From the NCBI RefSeq assembly GCF_015350975.1, contig NZ_JADKRX010000005.1:124001-188000 (forward strand): a stretch of DNA of 64,000 nt. Reading direction: 5' to 3'. The notes below the pieces were generated by a model. The model searched no databases. It saw nothing but the letters and a program-made list of their open reading frames with translations, and was not told the DNA's origin. The DNA comes from Curtobacterium sp. VKM Ac-1395 (GTDB lineage: Bacteria > Actinomycetota > Actinomycetes > Actinomycetales > Microbacteriaceae). Positions 29,081 to 37,615 of this stretch are shown here, in pieces (position 1 is the stretch's first letter; the number at the start of each line of letters is the position of its first letter). Both the position numbers and the translations under genes were made by a program.

Positions 29081-30490
29081 ATGCCCGCCACATCGGCTGC
29101 ACCTTCCCCCGCCCAGAAGACGAACCCGCGGTCCCGGGTTGTCGTCGCGAGCCTCATCGGCACGTCGATCGAGTTCTACGACTTCTACGTCTACGCGACG
29201 GCCGCGGTCCTCGTCTTCCCGACGCTCTTCTTCCCGAACGAGGACCCGACCGCGTCGCAGCTGTCCTCGTTCGTGACCTTCGCGCTGGCGTTCTTCGCCC
29301 GCCCGGTCGGGTCGATCATCTTCGGCCACTTCGGTGACCGCATCGGCCGCAAGACCACCCTCGTCGCCTCGCTGCTCGTGATGGGCACGGCGACGTTCCT
29401 CATCGGCTGCCTGCCGACGTTCGACTCGATCGGCATCTGGGCGCCCGTGCTCCTCGCGGTGATGCGCTTCGCCCAGGGCGTCGGCCTCGGCGGCGAGTGG
29501 TCCGGCGCGGCACTGCTCGCGACGGAGAACGCCCCCGCCGGCAAGCGCGGTGTCTTCGGCTCGATGCCCCAGCTCGGCGCACCGATCGGGTTCCTGCTCG
29601 CCAACGGCCTGTTCATCGCGATCAACGCCGCGATGCCCGCCGGCGCCGACGGCACCCCCAACCCCGACTTCCAGGCGTGGGGCTGGCGCCTGCCGTTCCT
29701 GCTCTCCGCCGTGCTCGTGCTCGTCGGTCTGTACGTCCGCTTCCGCCTGGTCGAGTCGACCGTGTTCCGCGGCGTGCAGGAGTCCGGCACCGTCGCGAAG
29801 ATCCCGCTGGGCCGCGTGTTCCGCACCTCGTGGAAGGCCGTCATCGTCGGCACCTTCGGCATGGTCGCCACGTACGTGCTCTTCTACTTCATGACCACGT
29901 TCACGCTGTCGTACGGCACCACCGGCGCCACCGCCTCGGCGCTCGTGCCGAAGGTCGGCCTCGGGTACTCCCGCGGGGAGTTCCTCACGCTGCTCATGAT
30001 CGGCGTCGTGTTCTTCGGCATCTTCACCCCGATCGCCGGGATGCTCGCCGACCGGTTCGGACGTCGTCGCACGCTCATCCCGACGACCATCGGGATCGCG
30101 CTGTTCGGCCTGACGTTCCAGTTCTGGTTCGCGGCGTCGCACGGCCCGGTCACCGTCGTGACGTTCCTCATCGTCGGTCTCTCCCTGATGGGCCTGACGT
30201 TCGGGCCGATGGGGGCGCTGCTGCCGGAGCTGTTCCCCGCGAACGTCCGGTACACGGGCTCCGCGCTGGCCTACAACATCGCCTCGATCCTCGGTGCCTC
30301 GCTGGCGCCGACGATCGCCCTGGCGCTGTGGAAGCCGGACGGCAACATCTTCCTCGTCGGGCTCTACCTGACCATCGCGGCCGTGGTCACCCTCGTCGCG
30401 CTGCTGCTCGTCCGCGAGACCCGCGGCAGCGACTTCGGCGAGGCCGACGCGGCCCGCGCCGGCGTCACCTCCCCCGAGCGCACGCGGTAG
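29081..30490 (+). CDS. MFS metabolite:H+ symporter (MHS family)
   Basis: 469-residue transporter with twelve predicted helices. Hallmarks of the MHS family are IGTSIEFYDFYVYATAAVLVFP in helix 1, GHFGDRIGRKTTL between helices 2 and 3, QGVGLGGEWSGAALLATENAP in helix 4, LADRFGRRRTL in the central loop, and MGALLPELFPANVRYTGSALAYN late in the protein. Relatives carry shikimate, alpha-ketoglutarate, citrate or osmolytes; the substrate is not predictable. The ATG at 29081 has GGAGAA upstream. TAGACT at 28943-28948 suggests a promoter with a leader of about 125 nt. Confidence 0.9.
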   Translation: MPATSAAPSPAQKTNPRSRVVVASLIGTSIEFYDFYVYATAAVLVFPTLFFPNEDPTASQLSSFVTFALAFFARPVGSIIFGHFGDRIGRKTTLVASLLVMGTATFLIGCLPTFDSIGIWAPVLLAVMRFAQGVGLGGEWSGAALLATENAPAGKRGVFGSMPQLGAPIGFLLANGLFIAINAAMPAGADGTPNPDFQAWGWRLPFLLSAVLVLVGLYVRFRLVESTVFRGVQESGTVAKIPLGRVFRTSWKAVIVGTFGMVATYVLFYFMTTFTLSYGTTGATASALVPKVGLGYSRGEFLTLLMIGVVFFGIFTPIAGMLADRFGRRRTLIPTTIGIALFGLTFQFWFAASHGPVTVVTFLIVGLSLMGLTFGPMGALLPELFPANVRYTGSALAYNIASILGASLAPTIALALWKPDGNIFLVGLYLTIAAVVTLVALLLVRETRGSDFGEADAARAGVTSPERTR

Positions 30491-30505
30491 TCGCGACCAC
30501 CTGCG

Positions 30506-30549
30506 CGGACGGGAGGCCCGGTGCCAGCTGGCACCGGGCCTCCCGTCCG
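30506..30549. repeat. Palindromic repeat, copy 3 (44 bp perfect), followed by heptad repeats
   Basis: Same core as the copies at 17991 and 24535, with the full CGGACGGGAGGCCC stem. It lies 16 nt after the MFS stop and before a new promoter. Immediately after it, 30557-30591 is five tandem heptads (GCAGGGC, one as GTAGGGC). Confidence 0.9.
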
Positions 30550-30597
30550 TCCGGTCGCAGGGCGTAGGGCGCAGGGCGCAGGGCGCAGGGCGCCAGT

Positions 30598-30641
30598 GTC
30601 AACCCAGGTTGACGGATGTCGGCGCGTCAATGTAGGTTGAC
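30598..30641 (+). promoter_or_regulatory. Twin operator overlapping the promoter of the HTH-ABC operon
   Basis: GTCAACC-CA-GGTTGAC (30598-30613) is a perfect 7-bp inverted repeat. GTCAATG-TA-GGTTGAC (30626-30641) is a second, imperfect copy starting 28 bp downstream. The second contains the -10 TAGGTT (30633-30638), which is seven bases before the ATG at 30646. Binding there would block transcription, so the encoded HTH protein is the obvious candidate autorepressor. Confidence 0.65.
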
Positions 30642-30645
30642 AGGT

Positions 30646-30861
30646 ATGGACCGGCCGACGATCACGCACCTCGCAGCGGGAGCATCAGGGGACGACCCCT
30701 TCTCCGCGCTCGCCAGCGTCCGCGACCTCCGCCGGGAACTCGACCGCACCGAGGAGCTCGCCGCCCGCCGCGCCCGCGTCGCCGGTGCCTCGTGGCAGGA
30801 GATCGCGACGCTCCTCGGCGTCAGTCGCCAGGCAGTGCACAAGAAGTACGGCAGAAACTAG
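30646..30861 (+). CDS. Small HTH DNA-binding protein, likely autoregulator
   Basis: 71-residue protein. The C-terminal half is a helix-turn-helix: ASWQEIATLLGVSRQAVHKKYG (residues 47-68), similar to sigma-70 region 4-like or resolvase-like HTH units. The N-terminal half has a charged helix (SVRDLRRELDRTEELAARR). No ligand domain is present. TAGGTT seven bases before the ATG suggests a leaderless message. Six bases separate it from the ABC exporter, so it probably controls that exporter through the twin operators in its own promoter. How it would be relieved is unknown. Confidence 0.8.
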   Translation: MDRPTITHLAAGASGDDPFSALASVRDLRRELDRTEELAARRARVAGASWQEIATLLGVSRQAVHKKYGRN

Positions 30862-30867
30862 GACACG

Positions 30868-32724
30868 ATGAGCCTCCCCTTCGCCCGCCCGAAGACGACC
30901 GACGGCCCCCGTGCCACGTTCGGACGTCTGCTGTCCTACCTGTTCGAGAACAAGCCGGCGATGGTCGTCATCATCGTGCTGAGCATCCTCGGAGCGGGCG
31001 CGTCCCTGGCGCAGCCGCTGCTGGTGAACCAGGTGATCACCGCGGTGCAGCACGGCAACACGCTGAGCATGCTCGTGTGGCTGCTGGTCGGGCTCGTCAT
31101 CGTGGCCGGACTGCTCAACGGCATCCAGCACTTCCTGCTGCAGCGCGCCGGTGAGGGCGTCGTGCTCTCCACCCGCCGCAAGCTCATCGCGCGCATCCTG
31201 AACCTGCCCATCTCCGAGTTCGACACGCGCCGCACGGGCGACCTCGTGTCCCGTGTCGGCAGCGACACCACGCTGCTGCGGGCCGTCCTGACCCAGGGCC
31301 TCATCGAGTCGATCGGCGGCTCGCTCACCTTCATCGGCGCGATCATCGCGATGGCGATCATCGACCCGCTGCTGCTGGGCATCACCCTCGCCATCGTCCT
31401 CGTCGCCATCGTCGTGGTCGGCGGTCTCAGCCGGCGCATCCGCGCCGCGTCGAAGCGTGCGCAGGAGAAGGTCGGCGACCTCACCGCAGCCGTCGAGCGC
31501 GGCATCGGCGCCGTGCGCACCATCCGCGCCGCCGGTGCCACGGAGCGTGAGGTCACCGAGGTCGACACCCACGCGACCGAGGCCTACCGCCGCGGCCTCG
31601 ACATCGCGAAGATGTCGGCGTTCGTCGTCCCCGTCGCGAGCATCGTGATGCAGGTGGCATTCATCGCCGTCCTCGGCGTCGGCGGGGCCCAGGTCGCCGC
31701 GGGCACGATCACCATCGCCACGCTCATCACCTTCATCCTGCTGCTCTTCATGATGATCATGCCGCTCGGGCAGGCCATGGGGGCAGCGGTCGCCGTCGCC
31801 CAGGCGCTCGGCGCGCTCGGCCGGATCGAGGAGATCCTGCACCTGCCGACCGAGGACCAGGACGACGCCGCCGTCCGGCCCGCCGCAGCGGTCGCCACCG
31901 ACGACGCCATCACCTTCGAACACGTGTCGTTCCGGTACGCCCGCTCCGCCGACGCGAGCGGTCCCGACGGCGCGGTCGCGTCCGGCGACCGTGCCGACCA
32001 GCCAGGAGGCCGTGGTCAAGTCGCCGGGGCGTCCGACGACGAGCAGGCGGTGCTGCACGACGTCTCCTTCCGCGTGCCGCGCGGATCGCGGGTCGCCCTC
32101 GTCGGACCCTCTGGCGCGGGCAAGTCCACGACCCTCGCCCTCATCGAGCGCTTCTACGACCCGACCGACGGCGTCATCCGCCTGGGTGGGATCGACGTCC
32201 GCGGGCTGGACCGCGACGAGCTCCGCGCACAGATCGGGTACGTCGAGCAGGACGCTCCCGTGCTCGCCGGCACCATCCGGGCCAACCTGCTGCTCGGGTC
32301 ACCGACCGCGTCGGAGCAGGACTGCGTCCGCGTGCTCGAGGCCGTCAACCTCGGCGAGGTCCTGCACCGTGACGCCCGCGGGCTCGACGCCCAGGTCGGT
32401 GAGGACGGCGTGATGCTGTCCGGTGGTGAGCGCCAGCGCCTGGCGATCGCCCGTGCCCTGTTGGCCGCTCCCCCGATCCTGCTGCTCGACGAGTCGACGT
32501 CCTCGCTCGACGGCGTGAACGAGCAGAAGATGCGCCTGGCCATCGACGCCGTCGCCGAGGACCGCACCCTGCTCGTGATCGCACACCGGCTGTCCACCGT
32601 CGTGGACTCGGACGTCATCGTCGTGCTCGAGCACGGCCGGGTCGTGGGTGTCGGGACGCACTCGGAACTCGTCGAGTCGACCCCGCTGTACCGGGACCTG
32701 GCGAAGCACCAGCTCCTGGTCTAG
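30868..32724 (+). CDS. ABC transporter, fused permease/ATPase exporter
   Basis: 618-residue half-transporter of the multidrug/lipid exporter type, working as a dimer. Six transmembrane helices span about residues 20-310. The nucleotide-binding domain has Walker A VGPSGAGKST, Q-loop YVEQDAPVLAG, signature LSGGERQRLAIARALL, Walker B ILLLDESTSSLD and H-loop VIAHRLST. A Gly/Asp/Ala-rich insertion of about 35 residues interrupts the start of the ATPase domain (after SFRYARSAD), which is unusual. It is co-transcribed with the small HTH regulator. Drug or lipid export is inference from family. Confidence 0.9.
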   Translation: MSLPFARPKTTDGPRATFGRLLSYLFENKPAMVVIIVLSILGAGASLAQPLLVNQVITAVQHGNTLSMLVWLLVGLVIVAGLLNGIQHFLLQRAGEGVVLSTRRKLIARILNLPISEFDTRRTGDLVSRVGSDTTLLRAVLTQGLIESIGGSLTFIGAIIAMAIIDPLLLGITLAIVLVAIVVVGGLSRRIRAASKRAQEKVGDLTAAVERGIGAVRTIRAAGATEREVTEVDTHATEAYRRGLDIAKMSAFVVPVASIVMQVAFIAVLGVGGAQVAAGTITIATLITFILLLFMMIMPLGQAMGAAVAVAQALGALGRIEEILHLPTEDQDDAAVRPAAAVATDDAITFEHVSFRYARSADASGPDGAVASGDRADQPGGRGQVAGASDDEQAVLHDVSFRVPRGSRVALVGPSGAGKSTTLALIERFYDPTDGVIRLGGIDVRGLDRDELRAQIGYVEQDAPVLAGTIRANLLLGSPTASEQDCVRVLEAVNLGEVLHRDARGLDAQVGEDGVMLSGGERQRLAIARALLAAPPILLLDESTSSLDGVNEQKMRLAIDAVAEDRTLLVIAHRLSTVVDSDVIVVLEHGRVVGVGTHSELVESTPLYRDLAKHQLLV

Positions 32725-32752
32725 CGGGGTCGATCGCCGCCGTCGGGGTCGA

Positions 32753-34255
32753 CTAGCGCGCGAAGGGGTCTGGTGTCAGGACGTACACGGTCTCGAGGTA
32801 CTCCTCGATGCCCTCGTGCGAGCCCTCGCGCCCGATCCCGGAGGCCTTGACGCCGCCGAAGGGGAACGCGGCGTTCGACACCACCCCGGTGTTCAGCCCG
32901 AGCATGCCCGTCTCCAGCCGCTCGGCCAACCGCTGCCCGCGGGCGAAGTCGGACGTGTAGGCGTAGGCGACGAGGCCGTACTCGGTGTCGTTCGCGAGCC
33001 GGATGCCCTCGTCCTCGGTGTGGAACCGCGTGATCGCCACGACCGGTCCGAAGATCTCGGTCGTCAGGATGTCGGATCCGGGCTGCACGTCGTCGAGGAC
33101 GGTCGGCGCGTAGAACGTCCCCTGGCGGTCGACCCGCTCGCCGCCGGCGACGAGCCGGGCCCCGCGCTCCACGGCGTCGTCGACGAGCGCGGCGGCCTTG
33201 TCGACCGCACGGCCGTCGATGAGCGGCCCGATGGTGGTGCCGTCCTCCGAGCCACGGCCGATGCGGAGCGCCTCCACCTTCGCCGTGAGGGCCGCGAGGA
33301 ACGCGTCGGCGATGCCGTCCTGCACGAAGAAGCGGTTGGCGGCCGTGCAGGCCTCACCGACGTTGCGGAACTTCGCCTGCATCGCGGACGTGACGGCGGT
33401 GTCGAGGTCGGCGTCGTCGAACACGAGCAGCGGGGCGTTGCCGCCGAGCTCCATGCTCGTGCGGAGGACGTTGTCGGCCGCCTGCTTGAGGAGCGCCGAG
33501 CCGACGGGCGTCGACCCGGTGAAGGTGAGCTTGCGCAGCCGGCGGTCGGCGATGATCGGCGCCGAGAGCTCCTTGGCGTCCGAGGACGTCACCACGTTGA
33601 GGACACCGTCCGGCAGCCCTGCCCGACGGAACAGCTCTGCGAGGAACAGCGTGGTCAGCGGCGTCAGGTCGGCCGGCTTGATGACGACCGTGCACCCGGC
33701 GGCGAGCGCCGGGGCGATCTTCCTGGTCGCCATCGCCAGCGGGAAGTTCCACGGCGTGATCGCGTAGACGGGGCCGACGGGGCGCTTCAGCACGATGCCG
33801 CGACCGGTGCCCTCGGGGTTGGTGCGGTAGTCACCGCCGATGCGGACGGCCTCCTCGGAGAACCAGCGGAGGAACTCGGCGCCGTAGACGACCTCGCCCC
33901 GGGACTCGGCGAGGGGCTTGCCCATCTCCAGGGTCATCAGCGCCGCGAGGTCGTCGGTGTGCTCGTGCACCAGGTCGAACGTCCGGCGGAGGACGTCGGA
34001 GCGTTCCCGGGGGGCGGTGGCGGCCCAGGCGTGCTGCGCGGCGACGGCGGCGTCGAGCGCGGCGATGCCGTCCTCGGGGGTGGCGTCGGCGACCTCGGCC
34101 AGGACGGCGCCCGTCGAGGGGTCCTGCACGGCGATGGTCCGTCCGCCGGTCGCGGGGCGCCAGCTGCCGCCGATGAGCAGGCCCGTGGGGACGTCCTCGA
34201 CGCGGACGTGCTCGTCGGCGACGGTCGTGGTGGTGGTCGTGTCGTTCGTGGTCAC
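32753..34255 (-). CDS. NAD(P)-dependent succinate-semialdehyde dehydrogenase family protein
   Basis: 500-residue aldehyde dehydrogenase closest in pattern to GabD. The N-terminus is a Thr/Asp-rich extension, then LIGGSWRPATGGRTIAVQDPSTG, cofactor-binding ITPWNFPLAMATRKIAPALAAG and FTGSTPVGSALL. The catalytic Glu is in MELGGNAPLLVFDDAD, the catalytic Cys in GEACTAANRFFVQ, and the C-terminus ends GIGREGSHEGIEEYLE. The GTG start at 34255 overlaps the upstream nicotinamidase-like stop. Substrate is likely a short semialdehyde. Linkage to an isochorismatase-fold hydrolase suggests salvage metabolism. Confidence 0.88.
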   Translation of the reverse strand: MTTNDTTTTTTVADEHVRVEDVPTGLLIGGSWRPATGGRTIAVQDPSTGAVLAEVADATPEDGIAALDAAVAAQHAWAATAPRERSDVLRRTFDLVHEHTDDLAALMTLEMGKPLAESRGEVVYGAEFLRWFSEEAVRIGGDYRTNPEGTGRGIVLKRPVGPVYAITPWNFPLAMATRKIAPALAAGCTVVIKPADLTPLTTLFLAELFRRAGLPDGVLNVVTSSDAKELSAPIIADRRLRKLTFTGSTPVGSALLKQAADNVLRTSMELGGNAPLLVFDDADLDTAVTSAMQAKFRNVGEACTAANRFFVQDGIADAFLAALTAKVEALRIGRGSEDGTTIGPLIDGRAVDKAAALVDDAVERGARLVAGGERVDRQGTFYAPTVLDDVQPGSDILTTEIFGPVVAITRFHTEDEGIRLANDTEYGLVAYAYTSDFARGQRLAERLETGMLGLNTGVVSNAAFPFGGVKASGIGREGSHEGIEEYLETVYVLTPDPFAR

Positions 34256-34872
34256 AGCTGTGCTCCTCCGGGGTTCGCGAGCCCCTCGTCCATGTCGCTC
34301 CGGTCGACGTGGCCGCCGCCGGTGCGGATCTCGTCGAGTGCGGCGGCACTGCGGGTCGGGTCCACCCCGACCACCAGGTCCTCGAACACCACGACGTCGA
34401 GCCCGGCGCGCAGGCCGTCCTCGGCGGTGGCGCGCACGCAGTGGTCGGTGGCGATCCCGACGATGTCGATCTCGTGCACCTGGCGGTCGAACAGCACGTC
34501 GACGAGGTCCTGGCCGGACTCCGTCGTGCCCTCGAACGCCGAGTAGGCCGGTGCGCCCTGCCCCTTCATCACGTGGACGTCGATCGGCGCCGTGTCGAGG
34601 TCGGGGTGGTACTCGGCACCAGGCGTCCCGGCGACGCAGTGCACCGGCCAGGTCGTCTCGAAGTCGGGGGCGTCCGCGCGGGCGAAGTGGCCGCCGTTGT
34701 CCCCGTCCGCGTCGTGCCAGTCGCGGGAGCCGACGATGAGGTCGTACTCGTCAGCGTGTCGAGCGAGGAAGGCGGTGATGCGGGTGGCGAGGTCGTTGCC
34801 GCCGCCGACGCCGAGCGCACCGCCCTCGGTGAAGTCGTTCTGCATGTCCACCACGAGGAGAGCCCTGGTCAT
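34252..34872 (-). CDS. pncA: Nicotinamidase / isochorismatase-family hydrolase
   Basis: Predicted to convert nicotinamide to nicotinate for NAD salvage. 206 residues with ALLVVDMQNDFTEGGAL (catalytic Asp9), the metal-site segment VGSRDWHDADGDNGGHF, the Lys-containing VHVMKGQGAPAYSAFEG and the nucleophile in IVGIATDHCVRATAEDGLRAG, a pattern of nicotinamidases rather than isochorismatases. ATG 34872 is chosen because TTGGAT lies six bases upstream and the extra five residues of a longer reading are not conserved. It lies 23 nt after dacB and overlaps the aldehyde dehydrogenase gene by four bases. Confidence 0.87.
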   Translation of the reverse strand: MTRALLVVDMQNDFTEGGALGVGGGNDLATRITAFLARHADEYDLIVGSRDWHDADGDNGGHFARADAPDFETTWPVHCVAGTPGAEYHPDLDTAPIDVHVMKGQGAPAYSAFEGTTESGQDLVDVLFDRQVHEIDIVGIATDHCVRATAEDGLRAGLDVVVFEDLVVGVDPTRSAAALDEIRTGGGHVDRSDMDEGLANPGGAQL

Positions 34873-34895
34873 GGACCCATCCAACACCCGTCGGC

Positions 34896-36392
34896 TCAGG
34901 ACCCCGTGAGGCGGTTCCCGCAGGAGTACGCGGCCGCGGTCACCGCGTCGAGTGCCGGGAGCGCCGAGGCCCGCGGGGAGCCGATCGCGTAGAAGGCGAA
35001 GGTCAGCTTGGTGCCGTCCGCGGCGTCGATGTACCCGCCGAGGGTGTTCGCGCTGTCGATCCAGCCGGTCTTCGCGTGCACGGCCCCGCGGGCGACGGCG
35101 TTCGCACCCGTGAAGCGGCTGGTGAGCGTGCCCGACTGGCCGGACACCGGCAGCACCTGGGCCAGCGTGCCGAGGCCCTTCGCACCGGCGGCGACCGGGA
35201 CCATGAGGTGCGCCACGAACGCCGGGGACACCGCGTTCGCGGCGCTCTCCCCGGAACCGTCCTTGATCACGATGCCGGCTGGGTCGACCCCGTAGGTGGC
35301 GAGCGCCCGCTGGTACACGCCGGAGAGCGACGCGGCGGACCCACCGCCGCCGGACTCCCGCGAGGAGATCCTGGCGAGCATCTCGGCGAGGGTGTTGTCG
35401 GAGTTCGGGATCATCTGCCCGATGAGTGTGGACACCGGCTGCGAGGACACCGTCGCGATCGTGGTCTGGCTCGTCGTGGCCCGCTTGACCAGCTGTGCGT
35501 TCCCCGCACCGACGACGCCGGCGTTCGCGAGGGCAGTGCGGAACGCCGCACCGGCGCGTCCGACAGGGTCCTCGGAGCGGGGCGAGGTCGCTGCTCCGGG
35601 GTTCGCGCGGTCGCCGTCGACCATGAGTGCGGTCACCTTCGGCTGGTACCCGATGGTGCGCTCGCTCACGGGCCAGGTCGGGTCCCAGGCGTCGGCGTCG
35701 TCCCAGTAGGTGTCGTCCGTGACGATCGTGGAGACGGGGGTCGCGCCGAGGCGCGCCTTCACCTGCTGCGCGAGCTGCGCGAGCGTGGGGGCCCCCGGGT
35801 AGACCGTGGCGCCGCCCTGCGACAGGGTGGCGTCACCGTGGCCGACGATCGCGATCGTGCCGCTGCCCTCGTCGGTGACGGTGGTGGGGATCGTGTGGCC
35901 GCCGCCGAGGACCGCCAGTGCCGTCGCGGTCGTCAGGGTCTTCATGACGCTGCCGGTCTGAGCCGGGGTGTCACCGCTCCTGGAGAACAGTGTCTCCCCC
36001 GTCGTGGCGTTCATGACGAAGCCCTCGAAGGTGCCGAGCCCGGGCGCCGAGGCCGCACCCGCGATCGAGCAGGTCCGAGCGGGAGCCGCCGCCTGCGCCG
36101 GGGTCGGCGTCGGCGTCGCGGTCGGGGTGGCGCTCGGCGTCGACGTCGGTGTCGGTGTCGGCGTCGCCGAGGGCGTCCGGGTCGGCGTGGCGGAGGCCGT
36201 CGTGCGCCCCGAGGCCGAGGCCGCAGGGGTGGGTGCATCAGCCGACGCGATCGCGACGGCGCCGCCCGACCCGATCGCGACGACGGCGACCAGTCCACCC
36301 ACCGCCCACGGCAGCGGCTTCCGCTTGATCGAGCCGCGGATCGCGGAGAGGCCGCCACGGAGGCGGTCGGGGAAGGACTGGTGCTCGGACAT
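34896..36392 (-). CDS. dacB: D-alanyl-D-alanine carboxypeptidase/endopeptidase (S13, PBP4 type)
   Basis: Trims peptidoglycan stem peptides outside the membrane. 498 residues: a basic N-terminus, a membrane anchor at 30-52, a Pro/Thr linker with many TPTP repeats (55-105), then an S13 domain. Catalytic motifs are SVMK (Ser148, Lys151), SDN in IPNSDNTLAEM and KTG in HAKTGWIDSANTLGG, in the expected order. A single uncleaved anchor rather than a cleavable signal seems likely. TAGGAT (36401-36406) lies eight bases before the ATG, suggesting a leaderless message. Confidence 0.93.
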   Translation of the reverse strand: MSEHQSFPDRLRGGLSAIRGSIKRKPLPWAVGGLVAVVAIGSGGAVAIASADAPTPAASASGRTTASATPTRTPSATPTPTPTSTPSATPTATPTPTPAQAAAPARTCSIAGAASAPGLGTFEGFVMNATTGETLFSRSGDTPAQTGSVMKTLTTATALAVLGGGHTIPTTVTDEGSGTIAIVGHGDATLSQGGATVYPGAPTLAQLAQQVKARLGATPVSTIVTDDTYWDDADAWDPTWPVSERTIGYQPKVTALMVDGDRANPGAATSPRSEDPVGRAGAAFRTALANAGVVGAGNAQLVKRATTSQTTIATVSSQPVSTLIGQMIPNSDNTLAEMLARISSRESGGGGSAASLSGVYQRALATYGVDPAGIVIKDGSGESAANAVSPAFVAHLMVPVAAGAKGLGTLAQVLPVSGQSGTLTSRFTGANAVARGAVHAKTGWIDSANTLGGYIDAADGTKLTFAFYAIGSPRASALPALDAVTAAAYSCGNRLTGS

Positions 36393-36465
36393 CGGAAGCG
36401 ATCCTACGGAAGTGCGGGAGGAGCCTCCAGGCCGGGTTCGCCGACCTGTGGAGGACCGGGAGGCC

Positions 36466-37464
36466 CTAGCCGACGGTGGAGGAGGCGGAGTCGGCGGCGT
36501 AGCGGACGCCGACCTGTCGGCGGGCCTCGTCCATGGCGGCCATCACGACGACGGTCTCCTCGGGGTCCATCGCGCCGCCCTCGTGGTCGCCGGACGCGAC
36601 CATCGCCTCGAAGGCGCGGACCTCGTGCGCGTACCCGGACAGTTCCTCGCGGCCGTCGAACTCCTCGACGACGGCGCCGTCCCGGTCGCGGAGCCGCCAC
36701 GTCGTCGGGGTGTACCAGGTCGCGTCGACGTCGATCCGGCCGTCCTCGCCGATGATCGACGCCGTGTTGGGGCTCCGCACGTCCAGCGCGAAGTGCACGA
36801 TGGACTGCGTCCCGCCCTCGTGGGTCATCACGATGCCCATCTGCGTGTCCACGCCCTGGTCGCTGAGGGTGCCGGCTGCGGCGACCGCGGTCGGCGCTCC
36901 TAGGACGTCGATCGCGAACGAGATCGGGTAGACGCCGAGGTCCAGGATCGCGCCGCCGCCGAGTGCGGGGTCGTTGAGCCGGTGCGTCGGGTCGTCCGGG
37001 AGCGCCTGGTGGTGGGTGGCCTCCACGAGTCGGGGGCGGCCGATGCGTCCCTCGGCGACGAGCTCGCGGATCATCGTCATCTGCGGCAGGAAGCGGGTCC
37101 ACATCGCCTCCATCACGGCGACGTCGGCACGTCGTGCGGCGTCGACGACCGTGCGGGCCTCGTCGGCGGTGATGGTGAACGCCTTCTCGACGAGCACATG
37201 CTTGCCGGCGGCGATGGCCAGCAGGGCGTCCTGGGCGTGACGGGAGTGCGGCGTGGCCACGTAGACCGCGTCGACCTCGTCGTCCGCGACGAGGTCCTCG
37301 TAGCTGCCGTGCGCGTGTGGGATGCCGTGCTCGGCGGCGAAGGCGTCGGCGCTCTCCTGCGTCCGGCTGCCGACCGCGGTGAACACCACCCCCGCCGCGG
37401 TGCAGTCGCCCACGAAGGTCCGGGCGATGCCGCCCGTCCCGATGACTCCCCATCGAACCGTCAT
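36466..37464 (-). CDS. Gfo/Idh/MocA-family oxidoreductase
   Basis: 332-residue NAD(P)-dependent sugar or inositol dehydrogenase-like protein. The N-terminal Rossmann fold has WGVIGTGGIARTF. The EKP-type motif reads VLVEKAFTITADEA, with Ala where Pro is common. The C-terminal domain has GGGAILDLGVYPISFAIDVLG. TAGACA at 37471-37476, six bases before ATG 37464, gives a leaderless start. Substrate is not predictable for this family; no sugar-catabolic partners sit beside it. Confidence 0.86.
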   Translation of the reverse strand: MTVRWGVIGTGGIARTFVGDCTAAGVVFTAVGSRTQESADAFAAEHGIPHAHGSYEDLVADDEVDAVYVATPHSRHAQDALLAIAAGKHVLVEKAFTITADEARTVVDAARRADVAVMEAMWTRFLPQMTMIRELVAEGRIGRPRLVEATHHQALPDDPTHRLNDPALGGGAILDLGVYPISFAIDVLGAPTAVAAAGTLSDQGVDTQMGIVMTHEGGTQSIVHFALDVRSPNTASIIGEDGRIDVDATWYTPTTWRLRDRDGAVVEEFDGREELSGYAHEVRAFEAMVASGDHEGGAMDPEETVVVMAAMDEARRQVGVRYAADSASSTVG

Positions 37465-37615
37465 GTGCCATGTCTACCAGCAGGTCCTCCACACCTGTCG
37501 GTCTGTTCATGTCCCTCCACATGCAGCGGATTGCTCTGGACTGCACGGCCGATTGCCAGCTAGCGTGCTCGGGTGTCCCCCGGTCAGGGGTCGCCACCTC
37601 GAGATCAGGATCCCC

